From contig NZ_CANMAX010000007.1 of the NCBI RefSeq assembly GCF_947495995.1, positions 126,001 to 190,000 of the forward strand: a stretch of 64,000 nt of DNA, read 5' to 3'. Of this stretch, positions 1-9,278 are shown one piece after another. The notes below the pieces were generated by a model. The model saw only the letters and a program-made list of their open reading frames with translations, was not told where the DNA came from and did no database searches. The position numbers and the translations under genes were made by a program. Position 1 is the stretch's first letter. Each line of letters starts with the position of its first letter. Source of the stretch: an uncultured Tenacibaculum sp. (GTDB lineage Bacteria > Bacteroidota > Bacteroidia > Flavobacteriales > Flavobacteriaceae).

Positions 1-504
1 AATATTAATTACAGCATTTAAAATACTGTATTTATTGAATTTTATAAATCCTTGAAATAGAATATCTATAGAAAGTAACCAAGATATACAAAGTAAGGAG
101 TTTCTTAAGTATGAGTTATTATATTCATGAATAAAAAACTCGGTGTTTTTTAAAATTCCTATGCAAGTAAGTCCGATAATGATAGGAATAAAACTGTATG
201 CAAAAAGAGAAAATATTTCAATATAGGTAGCCTTTCCGTTTAAACGTTCTCCGATTTTAAAAAGTAAGTAAGAAAAAAATGTTCCTACAAGTATAGAAAA
301 CCCGATTGTTAAGATTAATTGAAGAATTAAAAAGATAAACTCAATTTTGGTTTCAGCAGTAAGATCAAATGAAAATAAAAAAGTAATTATTGCATAAACC
401 CCGAATATGATATTACTCTTTCTATTTAAATTATCTTCAAATTCATTATCGAGTAGTTCGAGTCCTTTTTTTGTGCTAAATAAAATAAGTATTATCGATT
501 TCAT
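1..504 (-). CDS. Yip1-like multi-pass membrane protein (3' end outside window)
   Basis: An open minus-strand frame starts with ATG at 502-504 and runs off the left edge with no stop, giving 168 residues. It opens with a soluble stretch (MKSIILILFSTKKGLELLDN), followed by at least four hydrophobic segments. The layout of a short cytosolic lead (STKKGLELLDNEFE) before closely spaced helices resembles Yip1-domain proteins of Flavobacteria, whose role in bacteria is unknown. The family name is an inference from overall pattern; the frame itself is clear. It is the last gene on the left of the minus-strand run. Confidence 0.7.
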   Translation of the reverse strand, partial: MKSIILILFSTKKGLELLDNEFEDNLNRKSNIIFGVYAIITFLFSFDLTAETKIEFIFLILQLILTIGFSILVGTFFSYLLFKIGERLNGKATYIEIFSLFAYSFIPIIIGLTCIGILKNTEFFIHEYNNSYLRNSLLCISWLLSIDILFQGFIKFNKYSILNAVINI

Positions 505-560
505 TTTTTCAGAAGTTTTCTTAGCTATTTTTCATATCAAAGTTAAAAAAGATTCATTTT

Positions 561-929
561 TTAATCCACTTCATTATAACGATCGTTACGAGTAGTTGGT
601 TGAGAGATTACGATGAATTCTAAATTTTCATTTTGTTGATTCAAAATTCTATGTTTTACGTTTGCAGGTACATGTATTCCTTCTCCACTTTCAACTGTAA
701 CAATGGAGTTTTCAATTTCAAAAGTTGCTATTCCTTTTAAAATTCTAAAGAACTGCTGTGCTTTTTTGTGATGATGTTTTTGTTCTTTAGTATTCGGAGG
801 CATGAGTTCTTCAATAATACTTAAATCATTAGATTTTACTAAATGCCATCCGCTGCATTGATCACCCCAATAATAATGTTCACTGTTTTCTTTTGTTGAT
901 TTTTTTAAAGTGTGTTTTTCGTAATCCAT
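561..929 (-). CDS. Small cupin-domain protein
   Basis: This is a 122-residue single-domain cupin. The first cupin motif is visible around residues 50-70 (HHHKKAQQFFRILKG, three consecutive His for metal binding) and the second around residues 85-95 (VPANVKHRILN). Such small cupins bind a metal and either sense or modify small ligands; the substrate cannot be read from the sequence. Its start lies inside the 3' end of the upstream LOG gene (25 bp overlap), so the two are probably translated together from one transcript. Confidence 0.8.
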   Translation of the reverse strand: MDYEKHTLKKSTKENSEHYYWGDQCSGWHLVKSNDLSIIEELMPPNTKEQKHHHKKAQQFFRILKGIATFEIENSIVTVESGEGIHVPANVKHRILNQQNENLEFIVISQPTTRNDRYNEVD

Positions 930-1486
930 TTTTCTACTGTTGGAGCTTTATAAGTTTTCATTTTGCTAAGTAGATCATCAACATTATTACTAACTAAAAC
1001 CATATTTCTATTTACTTCTTTTAAAAGACCTTTTGTAACCATAGTATCTAAAAAAGAGATAAGTTCATTGTAATATCCATTGCTGTTAAGTATTCCGATC
1101 GGTTTTTTATGAAGACCTAATTGTCCCCAAGTTAACATTTCAAAAAGTTCTTCGAGAGTTCCAAAACCACCAGGCAAAGCAATTACTCCGTCGCAAAGAT
1201 CATTCATCTTTGTTTTTCTTTCATGCATAGATTCTACCAAAATAAGCTCAGTTAATTCGGTATGCGCAATTTCTTTTGCTGCTAAAAACTTAGGTAAAAC
1301 ACCAATTACTTTTCCATTTTTTTCTAGAGCTCCGTTGGCTACTTCCCCCATTAATCCAACATTTGCTCCGCCGTAAACAAGTTCAATGTTTTCAAGAGCT
1401 AATTGATTACCAAGCTTTCTTGCTTGAGTTTTAAATTCAGTATCGGTTCCAAAACTTGAACCGCAAAAAACTGTAATTCTATTCAT
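905..1486 (-). CDS. LOG-family nucleotide 5'-monophosphate phosphoribohydrolase
   Basis: This 193-residue protein has the full signature of the LOG/TIGR00730 Rossmann family: VFCGSSFGTD near the N-terminus, a GGANVGLMGEVA nucleotide loop around residue 40, ESMHERK around residue 85 and the catalytic PGGFGTLEE around residue 105. Family members cleave nucleoside monophosphates to base plus ribose 5-phosphate (cytokinin-activating enzymes in plants, nucleotide recycling in bacteria). Length is normal for the family. It overlaps the downstream cupin gene and lies 6 bp from the upstream phosphoesterase, so it sits in a three-gene operon. Confidence 0.93.
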   Translation of the reverse strand: MNRITVFCGSSFGTDTEFKTQARKLGNQLALENIELVYGGANVGLMGEVANGALEKNGKVIGVLPKFLAAKEIAHTELTELILVESMHERKTKMNDLCDGVIALPGGFGTLEELFEMLTWGQLGLHKKPIGILNSNGYYNELISFLDTMVTKGLLKEVNRNMVLVSNNVDDLLSKMKTYKAPTVEKWITKNTL

Positions 1487-1492
1487 AATAAT

Positions 1493-2119
1493 TTAATAAG
1501 CTATTGTTATTGGCGCATTTTTGACTTCATATCTAATGTTTAGCACACTAGCATTAATAAAATCTACACCAAATTTTTTAGTAGTTCCGTAAGCCTCATG
1601 TATATGTCCAGCTAAATGAACTTTAGGTTTAATTTTTTTAATCGTATTCAGTAAGTTTTCGCAACCAACAGCTTCATTTTTATTGGTTAAGTCAAGAACT
1701 TCATAAGCAGGACCATGAGTTATTAAAATATCTGTTTCTTCTGGAATTTTATCCCAATGTTTTTGAATTTCTTCACCTCTTTGGCGGTTAAAAGCCCAAT
1801 CGTAAAACCAAGGTTGTACAGGCGAACCCCAAATATTGATTCCTTCGATAGTTATACCAGAATCATTAAGATAAATAATACTGGAAGGTATAAGTTCTTC
1901 AATTTCTTCAGGACTTGCTTTTTCAAAGAAAAAATCATGATTACCGGCGATAAATATTTTGTGTTTGAAATCAAGCGCTTTAAACCAATTCAGAAAATCT
2001 ACAACTTCATGCTTTTCTCCTCGGTTGGTTACATCACCAGCATGAATAATCATATCCCCTTTTGGTAATGAGAGAGATTTATGAAGTCCGTGGGTATCTG
2101 AAATACAAACTATTTTCAT
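1493..2119 (-). CDS. Calcineurin-like metallophosphoesterase
   Basis: The 208-residue protein shows every metal-binding motif of the calcineurin-like superfamily in order: SDTHGLH (residues 7-13), GDVTNRG (about 28), GNHDFF (about 59), THGPAYE (about 134) and AGHIHEAYG (about 170). It is therefore predicted to be a soluble dinuclear-metal phosphoesterase. Substrate is unknown; small members of this group act on nucleotides or phosphodiesters. It is the first gene of a tight operon with the LOG and cupin genes, which hints at nucleotide metabolism. Confidence 0.93.
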   Translation of the reverse strand: MKIVCISDTHGLHKSLSLPKGDMIIHAGDVTNRGEKHEVVDFLNWFKALDFKHKIFIAGNHDFFFEKASPEEIEELIPSSIIYLNDSGITIEGINIWGSPVQPWFYDWAFNRQRGEEIQKHWDKIPEETDILITHGPAYEVLDLTNKNEAVGCENLLNTIKKIKPKVHLAGHIHEAYGTTKKFGVDFINASVLNIRYEVKNAPITIAY

Positions 2120-2183
2120 GAATTAAACTTTAATAAACCAACAAATTACAGTTTTAGTTTCAACTGAAAGATGATAAATCATT

Positions 2184-2402
2184 TTATTTTAAAGGCAGTT
2201 TTGCAATAACATTTCCTTTAGAATCGAAAAATGAACCATTTTTACAACTCATTTTTTCTTCCATCGGCATTTTAGATAATTTTTCGACGAAATCTCTAGT
2301 GAACTTTTTGAATTCTTCACTAGGGTTATTTATTCCCTCTTCATGCATCCTTTTCCTTATTTGATAAACTCCTAAAAAATGAGCAACATTTAGTTCTGTC
2401 AT
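2184..2402 (-). CDS. Small hypothetical protein, 72 aa
   Basis: A 72-residue acidic/basic soluble protein without signal peptide or membrane segment. It has a helical N-terminal half (QIRKRMHEEGINNPSEEFKKF) and a short C-terminal stretch typical of a beta hairpin (FFDSKGNVIAKLPL). I do not recognise a family. It lies 15 bp downstream of the TPR gene 2418..3275 and is probably co-transcribed with it. Confidence 0.65.
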   Translation of the reverse strand: MTELNVAHFLGVYQIRKRMHEEGINNPSEEFKKFTRDFVEKLSKMPMEEKMSCKNGSFFDSKGNVIAKLPLK

Positions 2403-2417
2403 TTGAAAAAAGTAATT

Positions 2418-3275
2418 TTAATTCTTATTCCAATTCTTTTCAAAATACTCGATGTATTGTATATAATTCGAGTCTTTTTTAGCATACTTTTTTGTCAGTT
2501 TAGCCCATTCGTCAAACTTCGTTCTATTTTTTAATTTAAAAAAAGCTTGTGCCATATTTATAGCCATTTCACTTTTTTCAAAATCGTTATCTGATGCTGA
2601 AATTCCTTTTAAATATATTTCTTCAGCCTTTTTAACTTGATCAAGATTTACATAAGAAAAACCTAATTCTCTATAGAAATAGAAGTTTTTAGGATTGTTT
2701 TTAATCGCTTTATCTAAAATAGGAATTGCTTTTTTGTACTGTTTCAAATGATTGTAAGCGTAAGATAATTCAAACTCAAGACCTTTGAAATGAGGTTTTA
2801 TTTTATAGGCTTTTAATAAAGGAACTAAAGCACGTTCACAAGCTCCAGCATGATTATAATGGTAACCTTCGTTTTTTAAATAGCCTACGTTTTCAGATCC
2901 TTGTTTATAAACCGATAACCATTCTGGTGTATCAGGTAAATTCAGATCCTTAATTTGTTCTTTTGTTAAAATTGAAACCGGATTAGCATTTGTATCGATT
3001 CGATATTTTGCAGCACCAGTTTGTAAGTTCTTTCCTACTTTTTTAAAAGTTCCGTTTTCAATTTTAAATCGATCTTCATAATTGAAAGTGAAACCAGCTT
3101 GGTTGTCCAAATAAATAAATCCATAAGCAAAAGAAGAGTCTATATCTTTATTAGGAAATGCCACCCATTTATCAACAGCATCAAAATATTTAGTATTAAA
3201 GTTTAAGTCAGTGCGTTTATTTTGTGAAAATCCAAGATTGGATATTAAGACTAAAGCTAAAATTATTTTTCTCAT
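2418..3275 (-). CDS. Secreted TPR-repeat protein
   Basis: A 285-residue protein with an N-terminal signal peptide (MRKIILALVLISNLGFSQ). Residues 150-285 form several TPR-like helical pairs, e.g. KQYKKAIPILDKAIKNNPKN and DQVKKAEEIYLKGI. TPR proteins of this sort are periplasmic or surface scaffolds; no enzymatic motif is seen. It is divergently oriented to 3520..4476 across a 244 bp spacer that must carry both promoters. Confidence 0.8.
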   Translation of the reverse strand: MRKIILALVLISNLGFSQNKRTDLNFNTKYFDAVDKWVAFPNKDIDSSFAYGFIYLDNQAGFTFNYEDRFKIENGTFKKVGKNLQTGAAKYRIDTNANPVSILTKEQIKDLNLPDTPEWLSVYKQGSENVGYLKNEGYHYNHAGACERALVPLLKAYKIKPHFKGLEFELSYAYNHLKQYKKAIPILDKAIKNNPKNFYFYRELGFSYVNLDQVKKAEEIYLKGISASDNDFEKSEMAINMAQAFFKLKNRTKFDEWAKLTKKYAKKDSNYIQYIEYFEKNWNKN

Positions 3276-3519
3276 AGTTCGGTTTTTTAGTTTTTATCTG
3301 TCGAAAGATAGTGCTTTATGAAAGAAGCTGTTGTTGTATAATTATGAAGTGAATATACTTAAATAAATAAAAATATAATCTGATTTTTCTGCTTAAATAA
3401 GGTGAGGTTTTTATCAAAAATTTTAAATAACTCTTTGGAAAGGAGTATTTACTCATTATAGATTTATTAATAATTAATCTCAAAGTATATTCGAAAATGA
3501 AAATGCTAATTATAATAAA

Positions 3520-4476
3520 ATGAAAAAGTATTATTTAAATCTATTTGTTGTTGTTATTCTAATTTCATGTTCTTCTTTAAAAAGTCAGCAGATAAACGAA
3601 GATGAAAAATTATTTACTAAAGGAATAGCAGTTTTTGATATCGTTGAAGAAGGAAGTTTTGATTATGAACTAGCTAGACTAGATACAACTTCTCTGGAAG
3701 GAAAAATCAAATTTAAAGTTTTATATAATACAAGGGAAGATATACTTGATACAGCCTTAGAATATTTCGAAGAGATTATAAAAAAACATCCTAAATCCAA
3801 CTTGTACCATAAATCTCTATATAACTCCGCAAAAATAAGTTCATTGTTAGACTATGAAAATGATGAAATTAAATATTTAGAAATGATTTTAAAAAGTAAT
3901 GCTAATGATAGAGAGAATAGTGGAAGAAATGGAATAATGTCGAATCCGTATGCAAATTTTAAAAACGAAGCTAGCAATCGATTAACAGGAATTTATATTC
4001 AAAAGAAAGATTTTAAAACTGCTTTGAAATACAAAAAAATAAATGAAAATTATCCTTTACAACATTTTTGCGGAAGTGCATTTGCAGAAGATGAAATACA
4101 CAACGCGCAATTGTACGGAGAAATTTATAAAGGACTAGGAGATACTAAAAAAGCATTAAGTTATTTATTACCTCATATGTTTAATAATGGTTTAGCTAGT
4201 AATTCAAATATTATTGATTTTACTGTTAAGTTATTGAAAACTGAATATACAAAGGAACGATTAGTAGATGAACTGAATAATTCTATTAAACATTATTACT
4301 CTCGAATAGAGAAAAGAAATGATGAAGAATGGACGAATTACTATATAAGGTTTTTCAATTTTGAAATTGAAGTTCCAAGTTGGGAAATCAGTTATGAAAC
4401 AGATAAAAAGAAAATACAATCATTGTTTAAAAAAGTAATTCTCAACTCGGAATTTTATAAAAAGTTAAATGAATAA
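3520..4476 (+). CDS. Lipoprotein with tetratricopeptide-like helices
   Basis: This is the only convincing plus-strand gene in the window. It starts with a lipoprotein signal (MKKYYLNLFVVVILISCSS, Cys as lipidation site) and continues as a helical, TPR-like protein of 318 residues (e.g. DTALEYFEEIIKKHPKSN and GLGDTKKALSYLL). A peptidoglycan- or outer-membrane-facing scaffold is plausible. It ends 14 bp before the convergent gene 4491..5564 terminates. Confidence 0.8.
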   Translation: MKKYYLNLFVVVILISCSSLKSQQINEDEKLFTKGIAVFDIVEEGSFDYELARLDTTSLEGKIKFKVLYNTREDILDTALEYFEEIIKKHPKSNLYHKSLYNSAKISSLLDYENDEIKYLEMILKSNANDRENSGRNGIMSNPYANFKNEASNRLTGIYIQKKDFKTALKYKKINENYPLQHFCGSAFAEDEIHNAQLYGEIYKGLGDTKKALSYLLPHMFNNGLASNSNIIDFTVKLLKTEYTKERLVDELNNSIKHYYSRIEKRNDEEWTNYYIRFFNFEIEVPSWEISYETDKKKIQSLFKKVILNSEFYKKLNE

Positions 4477-4490
4477 AGAGATAGTGTTTA

Positions 4491-5564
4491 CTACTCTAAT
4501 TTACCCATCAATCCCCAACCATTAGCTTTGTCTATAACGACACAGTGAATTGTGTTTTTTCCCTTTTTTAGAGGTAAATAGAGTTGATTAGCAAAAGTTC
4601 CAGTATGTCCCATATATTGAACGCCTTTTGTTCGAAAAGCATTATTTCCTTTAAAGAGTTTTTGACCGTTTAAATAGACTATAATCTTATCACTGTAATC
4701 AAATGAAAAGAGTTTTGTTTCCTCTTTTTTACTGTGTATAGTTTTAGAGGCCACTATGTAATCTTCTTTGTTTTGCTCGAAATTACCAGAAGTAGATTTT
4801 TTAACGTATTTAGAAATAGGTAATAAACCTGAGGATTCCGTTTTTACTGTACTATAATTGTAATTCACAAAACTTTTAAAAGATAAGTCTTCAGATGTAT
4901 ATGGTTTTGCCTGTGTAATATTCCATTGGCTAATAATAGTAGGATCGATAATATTTTCTTTCGTTGTGATTTCTTTTGATATAGGTTTTTTATGAGTAAC
5001 TCTAAAATTCGAAAATCGATTCGTAAATAAAGCAAAAAGTCCGATTCCTCCATTTGTTTGTTCAGTTCTTAAATTATCGATAGTCAATACTTTATTTCCG
5101 TTTACATAAACATCTGCAATTTGATTGTTTACATCAATTTTTAAAGTATTCCAACCAATATTTTTAAAAGAAACATTAGCTTGATATTCTCGATACAATT
5201 GCCAGTTAGATTCATTATTAAAAATAGGAGTGTACTGAATTGCATCAGCCTGATTAGCTTTATGCATTCTCATATACACTTCTTCCATAGTATTGTTTTG
5301 TTTTCTGAAAGTAATTCCAGCAAAACTTCTTTTGCTATTTGCATAAATGTCAACTTCAATAGTCCCGTTTTTAAATTGTAAGTTTTTTACAGTAGCTCTA
5401 CTTCGAGGTAAGATTAAGGTTTTTCTATTGTCGAATTTTTCAAATTTTGCTCCTTTAGGTAAATCCCAATTAGCGGATGACATTTCAATGGTAGTAGTTT
5501 GATTTTGTGCTGAAAGGAATTGAATACTACATATTGTTATAATGAAATAGAAAATTTTTGTCAT
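4491..5564 (-). CDS. Secreted LamG/DUF1080-like carbohydrate-associated protein
   Basis: A 357-residue exported protein (signal MTKIFYFIITICSIQFLSAQ). Residues 25-195 resemble a concanavalin-like jelly-roll of the LamG/3-keto-glycoside hydrolase (DUF1080) type: FKNGTIEVDIYANSKRSFAG, GWNTLKIDVNNQIADVYVNG and NGGIGLFALFTNRFSNFRV are typical strands. The C-terminal part (DKIIVYLNGQKLFKG, KKGKNTIHCVV) looks like a second beta-sandwich. It likely binds glycan or polymer in the periplasm or on the surface. No catalytic residues can be assigned. An AraC regulator lies 57 bp upstream. Confidence 0.7.
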   Translation of the reverse strand: MTKIFYFIITICSIQFLSAQNQTTTIEMSSANWDLPKGAKFEKFDNRKTLILPRSRATVKNLQFKNGTIEVDIYANSKRSFAGITFRKQNNTMEEVYMRMHKANQADAIQYTPIFNNESNWQLYREYQANVSFKNIGWNTLKIDVNNQIADVYVNGNKVLTIDNLRTEQTNGGIGLFALFTNRFSNFRVTHKKPISKEITTKENIIDPTIISQWNITQAKPYTSEDLSFKSFVNYNYSTVKTESSGLLPISKYVKKSTSGNFEQNKEDYIVASKTIHSKKEETKLFSFDYSDKIIVYLNGQKLFKGNNAFRTKGVQYMGHTGTFANQLYLPLKKGKNTIHCVVIDKANGWGLMGKLE

Positions 5565-5621
5565 GGTTTTTTATTTGCAAATTTCTATGATGATTAGTTT
5601 TATCGTCCTATCATTTTGTTG

Positions 5622-6491
5622 CTAAGTTCTATCATTTTGGTAGTTTTCTCTGAATTTAGTCGGACTAATACCTTCTAGTTTATTGAAAAATCGTGTTAGA
5701 TTATTCGGTTCTCCAAAGTTTAAGATGTAAGCAATTTCCGCTATTGTTTTTGTTGAATAACGAAGCTCTGTTTTTATTTCTTGTAAAAGTCGATTATTGA
5801 TAATTTGTTTTGAAGTAAAACCAGTGTGCGCTTTTACCATTGTGTTTAGTTGATGTCTGTCTGTTTTTAATAATTCACAATATGTACTTACTTTGTGGAT
5901 TTTACGAATATTTGATTCTAACAATTCTTTGAATTTATGCACCTTAGAATTCGATTGTGTTTCTGGAGAAATAGTATAGAATTTAGAATACAGTCGATTT
6001 AATTTCGATAGCGAAAAATACAATAGAGAACGAATGATATGCGTGCTATCATTTTGGTAATTGTTAATTTCTGTAATTATCTCATTTAATACAAACTGAA
6101 TTCCTTTATACTCTTCATTATTTATATGAAAATATTGAGAGTTTTGATAATTGTAGAAATATTGTAAACGGTAAGCAAATAACTTATCATCAAAAAAATC
6201 AGATAAAAAATTATCCTTAAAAACTAAATGAAATCCTTTAATATTGTTGAGGTCAATATTGCAAGATTTCTTCTGTGACGGACAAATAAAGAAGAAACTA
6301 TTATCTACAATATCAATTACTTTTCCGTTGAGTTCAATTGTACCTGAAGCTTGTTCAAAAATCATGATTTCAAAAAAATCACAAGTATGTGGAGTTGGTT
6401 CAAAGAATACATTTGAATTGTTTTCAAAAGTATGTAAGTCCATCAACAACTCAAATCCGTATTTTCTATTTTCAAAAACGAACTTTCTCAA
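5622..6491 (-). CDS. AraC-family transcriptional regulator
   Basis: A 289-residue regulator. The C-terminal 100 residues carry the double helix-turn-helix of AraC/XylS proteins, with the second-helix signature IAEIAYILNFGEPNNLTRFF followed by GISPTKFRE. The N-terminal 180 residues look like a cupin-type sensory domain. It is placed between a carbohydrate-associated secreted protein and an acyltransferase, which may be its targets. Confidence 0.92.
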   Translation of the reverse strand: MRKFVFENRKYGFELLMDLHTFENNSNVFFEPTPHTCDFFEIMIFEQASGTIELNGKVIDIVDNSFFFICPSQKKSCNIDLNNIKGFHLVFKDNFLSDFFDDKLFAYRLQYFYNYQNSQYFHINNEEYKGIQFVLNEIITEINNYQNDSTHIIRSLLYFSLSKLNRLYSKFYTISPETQSNSKVHKFKELLESNIRKIHKVSTYCELLKTDRHQLNTMVKAHTGFTSKQIINNRLLQEIKTELRYSTKTIAEIAYILNFGEPNNLTRFFNKLEGISPTKFRENYQNDRT

Positions 6492-6512
6492 AGCATTTGT
6501 TTTTAAAGTTAA

Positions 6513-7670
6513 TTATTTCCTTGGATATTTTCTTCCATTTAAGAATTTACCAATAACAGTATTTCTAACAAAATAATGATATGTAATAAAACAAATTACG
6601 CTAGTTATTATAACTACAATTAGAAATTTAGCAAACGCTGGCAAAGGTAAATTCCAAATAAAAGCTGGAATTATAGCAGTTAAAGGTAAATGAATTAAAT
6701 ATACCCAATATGAAGAATCTGAAATATAGCGCATTCTAGTAGAATGGTTACTGGCATATCGAACAAAAAGTCCGATAATTCCAGACGTAAATAAACAAAC
6801 AATTAAAGCACTTAATCCAATTAATAATACAGAATTACTACTAGGATCAAGTTCATAAATTTGGATTATTAATCCTTGAACGATAGATAAAACAATAGCT
6901 GTAATTGTAAAACTCCAATCGTATCGCATAAAACTTTCTAAATGATGTTTCGCGGAATATAAAAACCATCCAATTACATAAAAAACTAAAAAGTACACAT
7001 AAGTATTTCTATCTGGAATAAATGAAGCTGAAGTCTGCACCATAGCTGTTCCTAGAAAATTTAGTGTGATAAAAATTAAAGTTGAAAATGATAAAATTCT
7101 AAGAAACGGTCTTTGAATAATAAACTCAAAACCATTGTTGATACCTGAAATGATTTGTTTGTTTTTAAATACTTGTTTGAAGATTACGACCGTTGCAGTA
7201 ATCCATGACAGATAATACAAAAACCATAAATGTGATGTACTTTTTGGTAGTACACTTGAGAAACTTGTATACATTCCTAAAGAAATATCTAAAGCATTTT
7301 CTTGATGAGAAAAAACTGTATTGGTATAATTAAAAGCGAATACAATGAATGGCCACAATAAAAATAAAAAGACAATAAGAGGTAAAACGATTCTAGAGAA
7401 TCTATTTTTAATCATTCGTATTGGTTGTCTTTCATAATACAACATGGCGCCAAAAAAACCAGCAACAACAAAGAAGATTTGCATTCTGAAAGAATGAATT
7501 AAAAGCACCAAAAAATCACTGAAGAGATTTGTTGTATTCGGATCTTTTATAGACCAAGCATTTCCATGATCTGTTATATTATATGTTAATGCAGCATGTA
7601 ATACGATTCCTAAAAGCATCATAATTGCTCGTAAAGCATCTAGAGAGTGAATTCGTTCTGTCTTTTGCAT
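6513..7670 (-). CDS. Acyltransferase 3 family membrane protein
   Basis: A 385-residue polytopic protein with about ten hydrophobic segments. It has the acyltransferase-3 hallmarks: RIHSLDALRAIMMLLGIVLH near the N-terminus with the conserved His (VLHAALTY), FFVVAGFFGAML in the second helix, then RIVLPLIVF. The family moves acyl groups to membrane or surface glycans (OafA, MdoC/OpgC). The acceptor here is unknown. Its start codon directly abuts the end of the HAD gene 7671..8135, so the two form an operon. Confidence 0.9.
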   Translation of the reverse strand: MQKTERIHSLDALRAIMMLLGIVLHAALTYNITDHGNAWSIKDPNTTNLFSDFLVLLIHSFRMQIFFVVAGFFGAMLYYERQPIRMIKNRFSRIVLPLIVFLFLLWPFIVFAFNYTNTVFSHQENALDISLGMYTSFSSVLPKSTSHLWFLYYLSWITATVVIFKQVFKNKQIISGINNGFEFIIQRPFLRILSFSTLIFITLNFLGTAMVQTSASFIPDRNTYVYFLVFYVIGWFLYSAKHHLESFMRYDWSFTITAIVLSIVQGLIIQIYELDPSSNSVLLIGLSALIVCLFTSGIIGLFVRYASNHSTRMRYISDSSYWVYLIHLPLTAIIPAFIWNLPLPAFAKFLIVVIITSVICFITYHYFVRNTVIGKFLNGRKYPRK

Positions 7671-8135
7671 TTAATCCTTGAATGAGTTTATTCTATTTTT
7701 TATAGTTTGAATCCAATTTTTATCAGACGGTTGCACCACAATTACATTAAAATTAAACTTATTCCCTTCAATATTTACACCTTCTAAATCATCAATATGA
7801 ACATCAAAACCAAAAGCTGGAGGATATTTTGAAGCATTTATCCTTAATGAATTAAATACTTTTCTATTTTCTTTTTCATTTATGATTCGATCAACCTTAA
7901 TTCCGTAGTATTTTAACGCTCGTCTTATTTTTCTTTTACTTCGAAAAGAAGTTGTATAAATATGAATTTTATGTCCTTGTTGTTGTAAATCTGAAATCAA
8001 AGTTTTGCTACCTTTTCGAATTGTTTCAATCTTTAAGATTTTAGCAAGACTATGATGTTTTTCGGTTTCAAATTCTTTTCCATTTGGAATTAACGTGCTA
8101 TCAAGATCAAAACTAATATTCAATTTTTTATGCAA
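7671..8135 (-). CDS. Small HAD-like phosphatase
   Basis: A 154-residue protein with the HAD motif I (FDLDSTL, residues 9-15), a motif II candidate (IHIYTTSFRSKRKIRRAL) and a late Asp pair (GFDVHIDDLEGV) for motif IV. It has no cap domain, so it should act on small or exposed phosphate groups. It is immediately upstream of the acyltransferase gene. Confidence 0.82.
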   Translation of the reverse strand: MHKKLNISFDLDSTLIPNGKEFETEKHHSLAKILKIETIRKGSKTLISDLQQQGHKIHIYTTSFRSKRKIRRALKYYGIKVDRIINEKENRKVFNSLRINASKYPPAFGFDVHIDDLEGVNIEGNKFNFNVIVVQPSDKNWIQTIKNRINSFKD

Positions 8136-8224
8136 AAATAATGGTGTGAAATAAAACTGATTTTCCCTAATGACAATATAGTTTATTTAAATTAAAGGCA
8201 ATCTGAAAAACAAGTTACATTCTA

Positions 8225-8524
8225 TTATACTTTTATACTAACATCGATTTTAAGATCTAATGTTAATTGCGCTTTTTTTCTAATATCTGCTTTTAAAGGA
8301 AGAAGATAAGTTTCGTTTTTTTTATCGAACCAAATTGAGGTATTCCATTCTACTTCGTTAATTTTTGCAATTGCCTTCATTCGTCCCCAACCTTCTTCTT
8401 GCCATTGTAAAGAATTTCGAATTTCTTTGGACATCATTTTAGGTAATGAAACAAAATACCATCCACCATTAGGACTGTCTCTCCATACTTTTCCTGAAAA
8501 TTGATATTCGATTTTAGCTTGCAA
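8225..8524 (-). CDS. DUF1905 domain protein
   Basis: A 99-residue soluble protein matching the small beta-barrel DUF1905 family in pattern: FSGKVWRDSPNGGWYFVSLP at the N-terminus, GWGRMKAIAKINEVEWNTSIW in the middle and YLLPLKADIRKKAQL at the end. Length is normal. The function of the family is unknown. It stands alone, about 90 bp from the HAD gene. Confidence 0.85.
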   Translation of the reverse strand: MQAKIEYQFSGKVWRDSPNGGWYFVSLPKMMSKEIRNSLQWQEEGWGRMKAIAKINEVEWNTSIWFDKKNETYLLPLKADIRKKAQLTLDLKIDVSIKV

Positions 8525-8607
8525 ACTGTTTGTTTTAAAATTATAAAGACAAATTAAAAATAGAAATGTGACAGCGGTGTGTCAGGAGTAATTGTAAAAA
8601 TTAATAT

Positions 8608-9150
8608 TTATTCAATTAAAAACTTTGAAATAGCATTACTTTTATAATTACCTATTGTATAGTATTTATTGTTAATTTCATTCAATAATGATAAATAAAT
8701 ATCACTTCTTGTTTTAATAATTTCAAAATCAATTTTAGAACGATCTTTTAATATAATCGATAATCCGTATGAACGATCAATATAATCGATACTTTCTGAG
8801 TAAGTTTTACTTTGTTGTAAAATAGCTATTATAGAGGCGATTTCTTCTTTTTTTCTAAGTGTATATAGAGTATTAGGAATTGGTTTGTATTTTTTTCTAA
8901 GATCAATATTGAAAATTTCTATCTCTTTAACATCATTTACAGTTATACTTTGAAGTTTCTTATACAGTTTTACATTATTGAAAATACTAGGACCTGAGAA
9001 TGTGAAATAACCAACAAATAAAAAAAATGGAATAGCAACAACTAATATCCATTTCGGAATACTTTTGTTATATATGGCAAAACCAATAATTGATATCAAT
9101 ATTAATAGAATAATTTTACCTGTAAAGTAAACGGAGTAAATGCTATTCAT
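8608..9150 (-). CDS. Hypothetical protein with two N-terminal membrane helices
   Basis: A 180-residue protein. Residues 10-50 form two hydrophobic helices (KIILLILISIIGFAIYN and WILVVAIPFFLFVGYF); the rest is a soluble alpha/beta domain (SITVNDVKEIEIFNID, SYGLSIILKDRSKIDFEI). I do not recognise the family; the arrangement is that of a small membrane-anchored domain. Confidence 0.7.
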   Translation of the reverse strand: MNSIYSVYFTGKIILLILISIIGFAIYNKSIPKWILVVAIPFFLFVGYFTFSGPSIFNNVKLYKKLQSITVNDVKEIEIFNIDLRKKYKPIPNTLYTLRKKEEIASIIAILQQSKTYSESIDYIDRSYGLSIILKDRSKIDFEIIKTRSDIYLSLLNEINNKYYTIGNYKSNAISKFLIE

Positions 9151-9278
9151 TTAAATTATCTTTTTTATTAAAAACAATCCTATTTGGATAATGATCAATT
9201 ATTATTAATTATTTCGTCTAGAGCTCTTTTTACCTCAGGATGAAAACTCTTTAATTTGATAACAGTTTTTGTTTTTAG

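Noticed and set aside
407-595. Plus-strand frame of 62 codons
   Set aside because: It lies opposite the start of the Yip1-like gene and the end of the cupin gene. The Yip1-like frame, open to the edge with clear membrane helices, explains this stretch better.
1757-2068. Plus-strand open frame of 103 codons opposite the metallophosphoesterase
   Set aside because: The minus-strand gene has all catalytic motifs, and the plus frame has no family character. It is an antisense shadow, as are most plus-strand frames in this window.
4865-5053. Minus-strand frame of 62 codons inside 4491..5564
   Set aside because: It lies in another frame of a well-formed secreted protein gene and has no independent support.
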